Source: Bradyrhizobium sp. NDS-1
GTDB taxonomy: Bacteria; Pseudomonadota; Alphaproteobacteria; Rhizobiales; Xanthobacteraceae
Direction: 5' to 3'
Assembly: GCF_032918005.1 (NCBI RefSeq)
Contig: NZ_CP136628.1
Span: 5,999,501-6,063,500, forward strand
Length of the DNA stretch: 64,000 nucleotides
The notes under the pieces are model-generated. The model was not told the origin of the DNA and did no database searches. It saw only the letters and a program-made list of their open reading frames with translations. Every line of letters starts with the position of its first letter. Within the stretch, counting starts at the first letter, position 1. Both the position numbers and the translations under genes were made by a program. Positions 1 through 9,051 of the stretch are shown here, in pieces.

Positions 1-966
1 GACGCGAATCTCCGTGCGTGCGGTGCTCCCGGTGGTGCGCGCCTCGGTCCGCCCTTCGGTGCGGGTCTTCGCATGCTTGCGAATTGCATCACGATCGCGA
101 TCGGAGAATTTGCTGGCGCTGCGCTCGCGCGTGGTCGTCGTCGTGGTCGCGGTGGACTGCCCTGAATACGGCAGCACCGTCACGATCTTGTAGGTCGCCG
201 GATCGACCACGACGATCTGATCCTTGACCAGTGCGAAGCTGTAGCCGCGATATTGCGGCACGATCTCGACGACGTCAGGCGGCAGTATCGAGAGATGTAC
301 GTCGCGCGGCACCACCGTGCCGACATTCAGCGAGAAATTGACGCTGGTCACGGGCCGAACGTTCAGGCGCGAGATCGAGGTGCTGATCCTGGTCTCCTGC
401 TGCCGGTTGAGATTGACGTCGGTCTGCGCGGCCGCCTGTGTGCCGGCGTTGGACTGCCCGCCCTGGGCCTGATTGCCGGCTGGCGCATTCGGCGCCTGCT
501 GAGCTTGGTTGGTCCCTGATGCGGCAGGCGCCTGTTGAGCCTGATTGCTGTTGGCCGGCGGCGGATTGGACCGATCCTGCGCCTGGTTGGTGTTCGCAGG
601 CGGCGGGTTGGCGCTCTGCTGGGCGGCGGGCGGGTTGCCGGTCGTATTCGAGCTTGCCGTGCCGCTCTGCGGCCGCGAGGTGTCCGTGCTGTTCGCGGCA
701 TTGTTGGATGTGCCGGAGCCGGAATTGGCAGCCCCGGATGACGGCGCGGGGCTCTGCGTGGTCTGCGTCGAGTTTCCTGTCGCCGGTGATTGCTGCGGCT
801 GCGACGTCGTTTGCTGCGTTCCGGATGACGGGTTGGTCGAGGGCGCCGTGGAATTTGATTGGGACGGCGGGCTCTGATCGGACTTCGTTGTCGTGCCGGG
901 CGATTGCGCAAAGGCGGCGTTCGCCAGCACCAGCCCTAATGCTGTGGTTGCCAGCAGGCGGATCAT
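1..966 (-). CDS. DUF1236 domain-containing exported protein (3' end outside the window)
   Basis: The frame is open from an ATG at 966 to the window edge, so the C-terminus is missing. The protein opens with a signal peptide (MIRLLATTALGLVLANAAFAQ). A low-complexity stretch of about 160 residues rich in Q, N, S, P and A follows. Next comes a conserved block containing VNFSLNVGTVVPRDVHL, VEIVPQYRGY and VVVDPATYKIV, which I recognise as the DUF1236 domain. The remaining visible part is rich in T, R and S. The family is common in rhizobia and has no assigned biochemical role; an envelope or periplasmic location is inferred from the signal peptide. No partner gene is visible. Confidence 0.8.
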   Translation of the reverse strand, partial: MIRLLATTALGLVLANAAFAQSPGTTTKSDQSPPSQSNSTAPSTNPSSGTQQTTSQPQQSPATGNSTQTTQSPAPSSGAANSGSGTSNNAANSTDTSRPQSGTASSNTTGNPPAAQQSANPPPANTNQAQDRSNPPPANSNQAQQAPAASGTNQAQQAPNAPAGNQAQGGQSNAGTQAAAQTDVNLNRQQETRISTSISRLNVRPVTSVNFSLNVGTVVPRDVHLSILPPDVVEIVPQYRGYSFALVKDQIVVVDPATYKIVTVLPYSGQSTATTTTTTRERSASKFSDRDRDAIRKHAKTRTEGRTEARTTGSTARTEIRV

Positions 967-1160
967 GATTTCACTCCCGTTTATCAAATGAACGTTCGCT
1001 ACTAACCTGCGTTAGAACGACCTGTTCCACTTTTTCCCGAGAGAAGGATAAGCCGTTTCCGCACGGAACCTCCGATGCCATCGAAGCGTGCCGGGATCAT
1101 CGTCAAGCGCCGGCCGCTGGAGGTTCGCCTCGTTCATCCCGGCACTCGCCGACCCACGTC

Positions 1161-2144
1161 CTACTCAGCCTTGATGTTGGCGGCCGTCACGACGTCGGCG
1201 AGCTCTTTCGTCTCCTTGGCGATCTTGGCGGCGTACTCGGCCGGGCTGAGCACGGACACGACGCCTTGCGAGCCGAGCTTCTCCGCGACCGCCGGGTCCC
1301 TGGCAGCTGCGACGATCTCCCGGTGCAGCGTCTCGAGGATCGGCGCCGGCGTCGACTTCGGCATGAAGAACCCGACCCAGAACGAGATGTCGAAGCCGGG
1401 ATAGCCTGCTTCCGCAACGGTCGGCACATCGGGCAGCGCCGGCAGCCGTTCGGCTGACGACACCGCGAGCGCGCGCAGCTTGCCGGCCTTGACCAGCGGC
1501 ACGGCGGAGAGCGGATCGAACACCGCAAGCACCTCCTGCGCGAGGATGCCGACCTCGGCGGCCGAACCTCCGCGATAAGGCACGTGGATCATCTTGATTC
1601 CGGCCTTCTGGCTGAGCAACTCCATGGCGAGGTGGGCAAGGTTGCCGTTGCCGCCCGAGCCGTAAGCCAGTGCGCCGGGCGCGGCCTTGGCCGCTGCGAC
1701 GAGATCGGCCACGGTCTTGATATCAGCCGTCTTGGGGTTCTCCGGATTGACTACGAGCACGAGCGGCGCCGACACGATGGTGGTGAGCGGCGCGAAGTCG
1801 CCTTGCGGGTCGTAGCGGATGTCCTTGAACAACGTCTTGTTGAGCGTGATGGTGGAGGAGTTGCAGGCGAGCATCGTGTAGCCGTCCGCCTCCGCACGCG
1901 CAACGCCTTCGGCGGCGATCATGCCGTTGGCGCCGGCGCGGTTCTCGACCACGAAGGGTTGCCCGAGCTTGCTGCTCAAGCGATCGCCGACGATGCGGGC
2001 GGCGACATCGACCGGACCGCCCGCGCTGAAGCCGACCATGACCTTGACCGGGCGCACCGGATATTTCTGCGCGACGGCCTGCGTCGACAGCGCAGAGGCG
2101 CACAATCCGGCGATGACTGCCAGCAGGCGGGCGATTCGTTGCAT
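1161..2144 (-). CDS. Bug-family (tripartite tricarboxylate transporter) substrate-binding protein
   Basis: This 327-residue protein has a signal peptide (cleavage near AVAQ, residue about 25). Right after it come the Bug/TctC hallmarks: YPVRPVKVMVGFSAGGPVDV, a VVENRAGANGMIA loop, and GYTML. The length matches the family (about 320). Bug proteins are periplasmic receptors for small carboxylates, which are usually bound through two loops. The ligand cannot be told from sequence. No TctA/TctB membrane genes are adjacent, which is common because Bug proteins are often orphans. The start is supported by a GGGGAGA sequence about 6 nt upstream. Confidence 0.9.
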   Translation of the reverse strand: MQRIARLLAVIAGLCASALSTQAVAQKYPVRPVKVMVGFSAGGPVDVAARIVGDRLSSKLGQPFVVENRAGANGMIAAEGVARAEADGYTMLACNSSTITLNKTLFKDIRYDPQGDFAPLTTIVSAPLVLVVNPENPKTADIKTVADLVAAAKAAPGALAYGSGGNGNLAHLAMELLSQKAGIKMIHVPYRGGSAAEVGILAQEVLAVFDPLSAVPLVKAGKLRALAVSSAERLPALPDVPTVAEAGYPGFDISFWVGFFMPKSTPAPILETLHREIVAAARDPAVAEKLGSQGVVSVLSPAEYAAKIAKETKELADVVTAANIKAE

Positions 2145-2596
2145 CGGTTCTCTCCCCAGACTTCACCAGCGCCGCTTGTGCATGCTTGTTGGTGCGACGC
2201 ATCCGGAGATCATGAATAGCGGTCGCGCCGGATTTCGCAATCGCGTTGGGGCGCCGGCATTCCGCCGCACGGCAGGTGCGCACCGCCTCGCAACAAAAAA
2301 TGCGAAAACAACCCCATGCACAGTAGACGCCCCCTGTCGAAACAAGGACTTAGGCGGGACGACAAATCTTCGGATGTTACGAAATCGAATTTGACTCGTC
2401 GGGCAAAACGGGAGCATGATGGCATCATCGCGATCCGCGTAAGCGAGCTGCCTCCACAGCCATGTGGGCCTCGCTTTGATCGCGCACAAGCCCTGCATCG
2501 ACATCTGAAACACAACCGCCGCACGGCAACTGCGCGGGTGGGCTTCGCATCAGCGGGCCTGCTCGCACCTGCCGTGGGCCCAAAGGACATATCGAC
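2145..2596. other. Intergenic region carrying a dispersed repeat copy
   Basis: This 452-base gap separates the Bug receptor gene from the next plus-strand gene pair. Its middle holds copy A of the dispersed repeat described separately (2302-2429). Apart from that I see only the likely upstream region of the gene at 2597, including an AAAGGA ribosome-binding sequence. The open frames across it lack ribosome-binding sites and family signatures. Confidence 0.6.
2302..2429 (+). repeat. Dispersed intergenic repeat, copy A
   Basis: Three sequence blocks recur in the same order and orientation at 48457-48578. A 25-bp identical block occupies 2302-2326 and begins GCGAAAACAACC. A 13-bp block, CGTCGGGCAAAAC, lies at 2397-2409. 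A 9-bp block, GGCATCATC, lies at 2421-2429. The intervening sequence has diverged, and block spacing is 95 bp here against 88 bp in copy B. Conserved blocks in a variable spacer outside genes suggest a structured or mobile non-coding element. From memory, similar sequence is frequent between Bradyrhizobium genes. Confidence 0.75.
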
Positions 2597-3247
2597 TTGA
2601 AAACAGCCATGACACGCAACAACACGACCGCCGTTCCCAGGTACGGCAGCAGGCCCACCCCCGGGGTCAAGCTCGCTGGACAACGAATCGCAATTCAGCA
2701 CCCCGACGCCGAGACCGGCGAACGCCTGATGGCCGAGGCGCTCGGCGCCGTCGATCGCGACGCGCTGCACGGCATCCTCAAGCAATTGATGAAAGCCAGC
2801 GTAGTCCTTCAGCAGCCCGATGAGGCCAATCTCGCGTTCATGATCTCGATGATGAAGAGCGTCGCGCCACGGGATTCCCTCGAGGCCATGCTGACGGCGC
2901 AGATGGTGTCCGTCCACGTCGCGACCATGCGCTTTGCCTGCCGCCTCGCCTTTGCGGAAGGCATCCCTCAGCAAAAAGGCATCTCCCGCGCATTGACCCG
3001 GTTGGCCCGCACCTTTGCAGCCCAGATGGAGGCCCTGAACCGTCATCGCGGCAACGGCGAACATCAGATCACCGTGCAGAATTTGTCGGTGCAGGATGGC
3101 GGCAGCGCAATCGTGGGGAATGTCGCGCAGCATGCGCACCTGACCGTTGCCGAGCCCGGCACATCGATCGAGGCGGGACCGGCTGCGCCGCGCGACGGCA
3201 AACGCGAACACCACGGGGCCGCAGCGATGCAAGGCGCCGGCGCATGA
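2597..3247 (+). CDS. Hypothetical protein paired with a zinc-knuckle protein
   Basis: I do not recognise a family for these 216 residues. The N-terminal half is a predicted helical region (about 40-150) without a signal peptide. The part after about 155 contains HQITVQNLSVQDGGSAIVGNV, a hydrophobic beta-like motif I have seen at the end of rhizobial proteins of similar size. The TTG at 2597 has AAAGGA 9 nt upstream; the next choice is ATG 2609, which would lie too far from that sequence. The stop overlaps the start of the next gene (ATGA at 3244-3247), so the two are almost certainly co-translated. Confidence 0.65.
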   Translation: MKTAMTRNNTTAVPRYGSRPTPGVKLAGQRIAIQHPDAETGERLMAEALGAVDRDALHGILKQLMKASVVLQQPDEANLAFMISMMKSVAPRDSLEAMLTAQMVSVHVATMRFACRLAFAEGIPQQKGISRALTRLARTFAAQMEALNRHRGNGEHQITVQNLSVQDGGSAIVGNVAQHAHLTVAEPGTSIEAGPAAPRDGKREHHGAAAMQGAGA

Positions 3248-3540
3248 GTGTCGACCGCGTCAGCAACACGAGCGCGATGTCGGCAAGCCCCCGCTGCGGC
3301 GCCGGCACGCGTAGCGGTCTCGCCTGCCGCGCGCCGGCCGTGCGCGGCGGGCTACGCTGCCGCATGCACGGCGGTGCCCCGGGATCGGGCGCACCGTGGG
3401 GAAACCGCAATGCGCGCAAGCACGGTGCCTTCACACCGGAGCGGATCGCAGAGCGAAGGGCGATCCGGGAACTGCTGGACGAAGCGGCGAAGCTGCTGGG
3501 CGAAATGAAATCATGCCCGGCTGACGCATCGTCGGACTGA
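3244..3540 (+). CDS. Small HGG-motif, putative zinc-knuckle protein
   Basis: This is a 98-residue basic protein. Cysteines 18, 28 and 39 with His42 form a C-x9-C-x10-C-x2-H arrangement inside CGAGTRSGLACRAP and RCRMHGGAPG. A GNRNARKHGAFTPE motif follows. The HGG...GNxNAxKHG pattern occurs in small proteins encoded near phage or gene-transfer functions and in free-standing chromosomal copies. Metal binding and nucleic-acid contact are inferences. Translation is coupled to the preceding gene by a 4-bp overlap. Confidence 0.7.
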   Translation: MSVDRVSNTSAMSASPRCGAGTRSGLACRAPAVRGGLRCRMHGGAPGSGAPWGNRNARKHGAFTPERIAERRAIRELLDEAAKLLGEMKSCPADASSD

Positions 3541-3846
3541 ACAGCTTCAAGGAATGAATGGGCCGGCTACGAGGCGCGGCACGGCCGCGCGGCGAACTGA
3601 TCCGCGCGGCCAGATCCGATCCCGGCGTCATGGCGCCCCCTTGCGCTCCTCGTCGTAGGGCCGCTCGTCGAGACGGAGCGACGAGATGACGGACTGAAGC
3701 AGGACGCGGGATCCTGCGCGACGCCATCGCGCCGAAAGCCCTGACATGAGACCCGTCGCCCCTGCGCGAACGCTGCAACTCTCGCCATTGGCAGTCTCTT
3801 CCCAATCGTGTAACCCGGCAAAAAGCCTTGCCGGGACGAAACGCTC
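3541..3846. other. Intergenic region with a strong GC hairpin
   Basis: This 306-base gap lies between the zinc-knuckle gene and an MFS gene. It holds one perfect 10-bp inverted repeat, 3583-3592 against 3602-3611 (GGCCGCGCGG / CCGCGCGGCC), with a 9-nt loop, 43 nt after the stop at 3540. No T-run follows, so it may slow transcription rather than be a classical terminator. I see no other feature in the gap. Confidence 0.5.
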
Positions 3847-5094
3847 ATGACCGCCGCCACCAATGACGACACGCGCAATGGCACCCGCGCGCTGGTCTTT
3901 GCGCTGCTTGCGCTGGCCTGCGGCCACATGCTCTCGACGTTGCTGCGCACCATTCCGGCGGTCAGCCTCGATCTGATGGCGGCGGATTTCCGTATCGAGC
4001 CGCAGGCGCTCGCCAGCCTCACCTCGGTCTACCCCTTCGCCTTTGCCGCCGCGCAGATCCCGGTCGGCGCGGCGATGGATCGGTTCGGCGTGCGGCCGGT
4101 ATCGCTCAGCCTGCTCGCGGGAACCGTGATCGGCGCCATCGCGTCGGGGTTTGCGACCGGAGCTGCCAGCTTTGCGGTCGGGCAGGTGCTGTTGGGCGTT
4201 GCCACCTCCGGCATGCTGATGTGCCCGATGACGCTGGCGGCCAAACAATTGTCGGCGGCGCGGTTCGGCCTGTGGTCGGGTGCGATCCTCTCGATCGGCA
4301 ATATCGGCATGCTGCTGTCGTCGAGCCCGCTCGCCTTCGTGGTCGACAATTGGGGTTGGCGCGCCGGGTTCTGGATGTCCGCTATCGGCGGCGTCGCCGT
4401 CGCGCTCGCCGTGTTCGTGCTGGTGCCGCACCAGTCGGCCGAGCACAAGGACGAGTCCTCGCCGCTGTCGCAGATGATCGAGGTGCTCAGGCTCGGGCTC
4501 TCGCGTCCCCTGCGCGGCCTGATCGCACTGGCGCTCGTATCGCTGGCGACCTCGCTGGTGCTGCGCGGCCTGTGGGGCGGGCCGTGGCTGATGCAGGTCA
4601 AGGATCTGTCGCGGGTCGAGGCCGGCAACCAGCTCGGTGCGTTCACGCTGGCGATGATCGTAGGTCCGCTTCTCATCGGCATGATCGACCGCAGGCTGGG
4701 TCATCGCCGCGCGCTGGTGGCGGGCACGCATATGGTCGGGGCGCTGCTGCTGGCGCTGATGGCGCTGGGCGCGCCGGGTTACGCCGTCTCCATGCTGTTC
4801 GGCCTCTCGGTCATGCCGCCGCAATACGACCTCGTGCTGTTCGTTCTCATTGGCCTTGCGACTTCCGCCCAGCCGCTGATCTTCGGCATGTCCCGGCAGC
4901 TGGTCGATGCGCAGACCGCGGGCAAGGCGCTCGCGGCGGTCAATCTCGCCTTCTTCCTCGGCGCGGCCCTGATGCAGTCGGTGACCGGTGCGGTGGCGGC
5001 GGTGGCGGGATTGCCGGCGGTGCTGCTGTTCATGGCTGCCATGCTGGCGCTCGGCGTGCTGATCTTCTTGGCTTACACCTCGCAGGGCCCATAG
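3847..5094 (+). CDS. MFS transporter
   Basis: The 415-residue protein is hydrophobic throughout and has about twelve membrane segments. The MFS signature loop between segments 2 and 3 is present as GAAMDRFGVRP (residues about 75-85), and a weaker counterpart, IDRRLGHRRAL, lies in the second half near residue 280. The protein resembles the cyanate/nitrate-like and drug-efflux branches of the superfamily in general layout, but I cannot assign a substrate. The gene stands alone between the GC hairpin and the low-GC islet. Confidence 0.85.
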   Translation: MTAATNDDTRNGTRALVFALLALACGHMLSTLLRTIPAVSLDLMAADFRIEPQALASLTSVYPFAFAAAQIPVGAAMDRFGVRPVSLSLLAGTVIGAIASGFATGAASFAVGQVLLGVATSGMLMCPMTLAAKQLSAARFGLWSGAILSIGNIGMLLSSSPLAFVVDNWGWRAGFWMSAIGGVAVALAVFVLVPHQSAEHKDESSPLSQMIEVLRLGLSRPLRGLIALALVSLATSLVLRGLWGGPWLMQVKDLSRVEAGNQLGAFTLAMIVGPLLIGMIDRRLGHRRALVAGTHMVGALLLALMALGAPGYAVSMLFGLSVMPPQYDLVLFVLIGLATSAQPLIFGMSRQLVDAQTAGKALAAVNLAFFLGAALMQSVTGAVAAVAGLPAVLLFMAAMLALGVLIFLAYTSQGP

Positions 5095-5127
5095 GATGGC
5101 GCGCCGCCCCCGCTAGGGGAATCACCC

Positions 5128-5235
5128 ACGCTTTTCGACACCGCTGCCGCCATCGATCGCCTCATCCGCTCCAATGCCGAATGCACAAACAAGTCACTCT
5201 ACTCGGCAAGGCTTCAGGATCGATATCCGTGCTAA
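5128..5235 (+). pseudogene. Possible gene-start remnant at the edge of the low-GC islet
   Basis: An AGGGGA ribosome-binding sequence sits 7 nt before an ACG, from which a 35-codon frame reads TLFDTAAAIDRLIRSNAEC before switching to low-GC sequence and a stop. The first 16 residues resemble the start of the peptidase at 7579 (MPVDTQAATDRLMRF), with D-T-x-A-A-x-D-R-L-x-R shared. This looks like the 5' end of a lost gene whose start codon became ACG and whose body was replaced by the islet. Chance similarity cannot be excluded. Confidence 0.3.
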
Positions 5236-5362
5236 TGGCGACCATAGCATCACATCGCTCTCCCTACGCAAGAGGGCGTCACGTCCGCTAGAATGACGGG
5301 CAGTTCGATGTCTCGCTGGCAGCGACAGTGCTGGTTGATCGGGTGCCATGCAGAGCCTCAGC

Positions 5363-6949
5363 TCACTGATCATCATTACTGTAGTCGTATACTTCGACGT
5401 AGCCAACTCTCGCCGAGACGAAATGGACGCCTAGCATGCTAGCGATGTAGTCTCGACACGCATCCATCAGCTTGGCATCGATTGAGTCCTTCTTCTCGTA
5501 GTCCAGCCGATCAAGTCGCTCAATAATTGGAGCACTGCCGTCGCGAGGTGCGTTTCCAAACCATGCGTCTGCGATACTCAATATGACATGATACTTCTCG
5601 ACCTGTTCATGTCGTTTTCCGACATTAATCTGCAAAACATATTGCTCCCACTTTCCCTGCAGCTGCCTACAAAATGAAGCGCTGTTTGCCCCGATAACGA
5701 TCTTTGCCGCACTCGGAACGGTGGTTGTAATTCTTAATACGTCAGGTGAAAAGCGCTCCTTGAAGAACGTCTCCAATCTATCACGAAATCGCCAGGCGTT
5801 CGCGCTTTCGGCCCCATACAATTGCTCAACCGTCAGCTCAATTTCGGTCGGATCCGTGCCTCCTGCCGTCTGTGCATAGCGGCAAGCTTCGATCACGTCT
5901 GGATGATTGCGTAGACGACCAGCGAGGCTAGCTTCCTGCCCGATCGGCGTCTCAACCCAGTATGAAATTGGGTGCTTCCGACAATTTGAGTTGAGGGCAA
6001 CTCCGCTGCTAAAATTAGCGCGCTCATTCGCTAAGCCGAGCGACCTGAACGCCGATTGGCAACTCTCTATCCGCTTGCAAGCGACATAAATCGTCCCATC
6101 ATAACAGCCTTCATTGCCTGTGTCCTCAAAGCACATGGCGTAGCGTGAAGTGTTAAGAGCCGGTGAGAACCGAGGCTTCCTGGTCCAACGATAGATGGTG
6201 TTAGCGCCCGCGCTGAAGCGTATCAGCGCGCCTTCCTTCTCTTTCATTTCCTCAAGTCTTATTTCGCGTCCTTTGCTGTCAAGTAGTGTTATTGCACGGC
6301 TGTCTCTACGATATGTCCCTCTTAGAAGCGGCGCAATGTCGTCGTCACCCGCCACCCCGTCGCCGAGGCCTCCATAAGGATCCTTGCGCAAAAGAAACCA
6401 GTCCCCCGAACTAGCCTTCACCCCCCTCAGAAGTAGAAGGCCGGGCTGATTGAATACTATCCCGGCCCATACCTCTCCTTTCGAACGGTCTCCCCAAACC
6501 TCTCGCAAATCGGACGACGTACTGGATGCTGGGGATGAGCGATAACTGAAAACAAGCGTGTCGTCGCGATAACCAATGGTTCTGCACAATGTGTCTCGTT
6601 GCGGAGCTTTGCCTTGTAACGTCACGGCTCGTTGATCATCAGCGACATGCCCGCTCACACTATATTTGATGGGACCGCAGTTAGAAGAAAACAGCACCGC
6701 ATTCCCTACATAGGTATTTGCCTGCTTTTGTCCTTCGAAAAGCAAATCCCCACTTTTCGCAGGAAGCCCCGATCTGGGTTCGACATAGTAAAAGCGCCGG
6801 GTTGTGCCAGCCGCGTCTAGTCTGACCGTAGATCCGTTATGATCCCAAAGGCTTTGAGCTTGGGATGGGTTTATCCCCAAGCCCACAGAAACGAACGAAG
6901 CGAGGATGACCAAAGATAGTACCGCGCAAAGCGTCCTAAGTGCGTTCAT
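5363..6949 (-). CDS. Hypothetical exported protein of a low-GC islet
   Basis: I do not recognise this protein (528 residues from the ATG at 6949; an in-frame ATG at 6976 would add nine). It begins with a clear signal peptide (residues about 1-32, ending near PSQAQ). A beta-rich N-terminal half follows, with several Trp and paired Cys, then a central Cys-rich part (CFEDTGNEGCYDG, CKRIESCQ). The C-terminal part is charged. Base composition is much lower in GC than in the flanks, and codon choice differs accordingly. The start lies within the 3' end of the upstream membrane gene (14-bp overlap), so both form one unit. Confidence 0.65.
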   Translation of the reverse strand: MNALRTLCAVLSLVILASFVSVGLGINPSQAQSLWDHNGSTVRLDAAGTTRRFYYVEPRSGLPAKSGDLLFEGQKQANTYVGNAVLFSSNCGPIKYSVSGHVADDQRAVTLQGKAPQRDTLCRTIGYRDDTLVFSYRSSPASSTSSDLREVWGDRSKGEVWAGIVFNQPGLLLLRGVKASSGDWFLLRKDPYGGLGDGVAGDDDIAPLLRGTYRRDSRAITLLDSKGREIRLEEMKEKEGALIRFSAGANTIYRWTRKPRFSPALNTSRYAMCFEDTGNEGCYDGTIYVACKRIESCQSAFRSLGLANERANFSSGVALNSNCRKHPISYWVETPIGQEASLAGRLRNHPDVIEACRYAQTAGGTDPTEIELTVEQLYGAESANAWRFRDRLETFFKERFSPDVLRITTTVPSAAKIVIGANSASFCRQLQGKWEQYVLQINVGKRHEQVEKYHVILSIADAWFGNAPRDGSAPIIERLDRLDYEKKDSIDAKLMDACRDYIASMLGVHFVSARVGYVEVYDYSNDDQ

Positions 6950-7400
6950 CCTTAGATCCTCCAAATAGAGTATCAATAATGAGGCCTAGGAATGCTCCAA
7001 AGGAAGTCTCGCTAATGGCGAGATATGTTTTCAACTCTTCTGGGCTTCCGATGACGCGCATCGAGAATAGAACCAGGCCGGACAGCATAAACAGCAAGAA
7101 GGACCACGTAACAAGGATGGCCATTGCACAAAATGAGCCATTCAACCTGGCATCATCTCTTAGAGCTCCGCGCTCCTCAACAAAGCTCCTAACAATCGAA
7201 AGCGAAAAAACAAAAAAGATCGGAGAAATGATAAGGGCGATGTCCACCCGGCGCCCCATCTGTAAGTCCAGAAAGAATAGCAGAATGGTAAATATCGCCG
7301 CCAAATGAACAATAACAACTGAAAAACCAATGACGTTGCGAAGGGATGTGGTGGTCATAGCCGGCCGGAAAGATGCAGGTTGAAAATTGTATGCTGCCAT
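6936..7400 (-). CDS. Hypothetical four-helix membrane protein of the low-GC islet
   Basis: This 154-residue protein has four predicted membrane segments at about 23-47, 53-74, 90-117 and 126-147. There is no signal peptide, and I know no family for it. It is translated just ahead of the exported protein at 5363-6949 with overlapping ends, suggesting that the two products act together at the inner membrane and periplasm. Its AT-rich composition contrasts with the flanking genes. A role in defence or competition would fit the context of a small acquired cassette, but nothing in the sequence shows it. Confidence 0.65.
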   Translation of the reverse strand: MAAYNFQPASFRPAMTTTSLRNVIGFSVVIVHLAAIFTILLFFLDLQMGRRVDIALIISPIFFVFSLSIVRSFVEERGALRDDARLNGSFCAMAILVTWSFLLFMLSGLVLFSMRVIGSPEELKTYLAISETSFGAFLGLIIDTLFGGSKDERT

Positions 7401-7578
7401 AGGTTGAGTACTCCAGGCAAATGGGTAGTGATATTCATAGAAAGCTCACTGCGGCATCAATTTCCTTACAGAAAACCGAATTTTCTCGCTGTCGTGAGGG
7501 CCGGCATGTAGCACCAGGGGGTTGCGCCGCAGTGCTTCACGAACGATGCTTAGGCGCCACTCGCCGTAAGGACTGCTC

Positions 7579-8784
7579 ATGCCTGTCGACACCCAAGCCG
7601 CCACCGACCGCCTCATGCGCTTCCTCGCCGTCGAGGGCGTCACCGGACAGGAGGCGGCCATCGGGCGGGAGCTCATGGACGCGCTGAAGGAGAGCGGCGT
7701 ACCGGCGAAGGCGATCCGGCTCGACGATGCCAACACGCGCATTCCAGTGCCGACCGAGACCGGCAACCTCATCGTCGACCTGCCCGGCCGCGGCGCGCTG
7801 CACAACCAGCCGCGCATCATGTTCATGACCCACATGGACACCGTGCCGCTCTGCGCCGGTGCCAAGCCGAAGAAATCCGGACGCAAGATCGTCAACGAAG
7901 CCAGGACCGCGCTCGGCGGCGACAATCGCTGCGGCTGCGGCGTGCTGGTGACGCTGGCCGCAGAGCTCGAAAAGCAGAAGCTCGACCATCCGCCGATCAC
8001 GCTGTTGTTCTGCGTGCGCGAGGAGAGCGGGCTCTATGGCGCGCGCCACGTCAAGCTCGACGAACTCGGCTCCCCCGTGATGGCGTTTAACTATGACGGC
8101 GGCTCTGCCTCCAACGTCGTCATCGGCGCGGTCGGCGCCGACCGCTGGACCGTCGAGATCTTCGGCCGCGCCTCGCATGCCGGCGTCGCGCCGGAGCGCG
8201 GCATCTCCTCGACCATGATCATGGCCCTCGCCCTTGCGGAAGTGAAAGCCGGCGGCTGGTTCGGCAAGGTGGTGAAGGGCAAGGGCGCGAGCGCGCGGAT
8301 GGGCACCAGCAATGTCGGCCCGGTGACCGGCGGCGAGGGCCGCCCCGCGGGCGATGCCACCAATGTCGTCACCGACTACGTGCACGTGCGCGGCGAGAGC
8401 CGCAGCCATGACGGAAAGTTCTTCAAGGAGATCACGAAAGCCTACAAGGCCGCGTTCGAGAAGGCGGCCAAGAAGGTGACCAACGCGCAAGGCAAGTCCG
8501 GCAAGGTCAAGTTCAAGGCCGAGACCGACTATTATCCGTTCCGCATGAAGGACAGCCAGCCCGTGATCAAGCGCGCGGTCGAGGCCGTATCCGCGGTCGG
8601 CGGCACGCCGAACGTCCGCACCGCCAATGGCGGGCTGGATGCCAATTGGATGGTTCGTCACGGCATTCCGACCGTGACCTTCGGCGCCGGGCAGAACGAG
8701 GCGCACACGGTCGACGAATGGATCAATCTGGACGAATACGACCGCGCCTGCGCGCTGGCAGTGCAACTCGCGACGATGCGGTGA
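7579..8784 (+). CDS. M20-family metallopeptidase (tripeptidase T-like)
   Basis: The 401-residue protein carries the M20 di-zinc site. H85 and the general-base-supporting D87 lie in THMDTV. The bridging aspartate D115 lies in GGDNRCGCG, the catalytic Glu pair E148/E149 in VREESG, D173 in NYDGG, and the last zinc His near residue 373 in NEAHTVDE. M20 peptidases of this branch act as cytoplasmic aminotripeptidases or dipeptidases. The replacement of the common DD(K/R)AG by DNRCG is a small deviation. AAGGA 8 nt upstream supports the ATG at 7579. The gene lies just outside the low-GC islet. Confidence 0.85.
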   Translation: MPVDTQAATDRLMRFLAVEGVTGQEAAIGRELMDALKESGVPAKAIRLDDANTRIPVPTETGNLIVDLPGRGALHNQPRIMFMTHMDTVPLCAGAKPKKSGRKIVNEARTALGGDNRCGCGVLVTLAAELEKQKLDHPPITLLFCVREESGLYGARHVKLDELGSPVMAFNYDGGSASNVVIGAVGADRWTVEIFGRASHAGVAPERGISSTMIMALALAEVKAGGWFGKVVKGKGASARMGTSNVGPVTGGEGRPAGDATNVVTDYVHVRGESRSHDGKFFKEITKAYKAAFEKAAKKVTNAQGKSGKVKFKAETDYYPFRMKDSQPVIKRAVEAVSAVGGTPNVRTANGGLDANWMVRHGIPTVTFGAGQNEAHTVDEWINLDEYDRACALAVQLATMR

Positions 8785-9051
8785 GATGGCAAACGGCACG
8801 TCATAGCGCTCTAACACCGCTCTGATCTCACGGATCGATCGCGGCTTCCGTGAAGTCCGCGCATGTCCCGTGCTGCCATCGATGGCGAGCACGGTCACGC
8901 GGTTCCTCGGCCGCAATCAAATCGAGTTAGAAGCAAACCTCCGCCATCAACTCCAAGTAGATTCAGATTCAAGCGTGACCGCAGTGCGTCTCGCCGAGAC
9001 CTCCGCTGCTTTCGGAGTCACGCGACTGACATGAAATGGGAGTGATGCGCC

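Noticed and set aside
363..911. Long arginine- and proline-rich minus-strand frame
   Set aside because: It is another frame of the DUF1236 gene. The correct frame has a signal peptide and the conserved domain.
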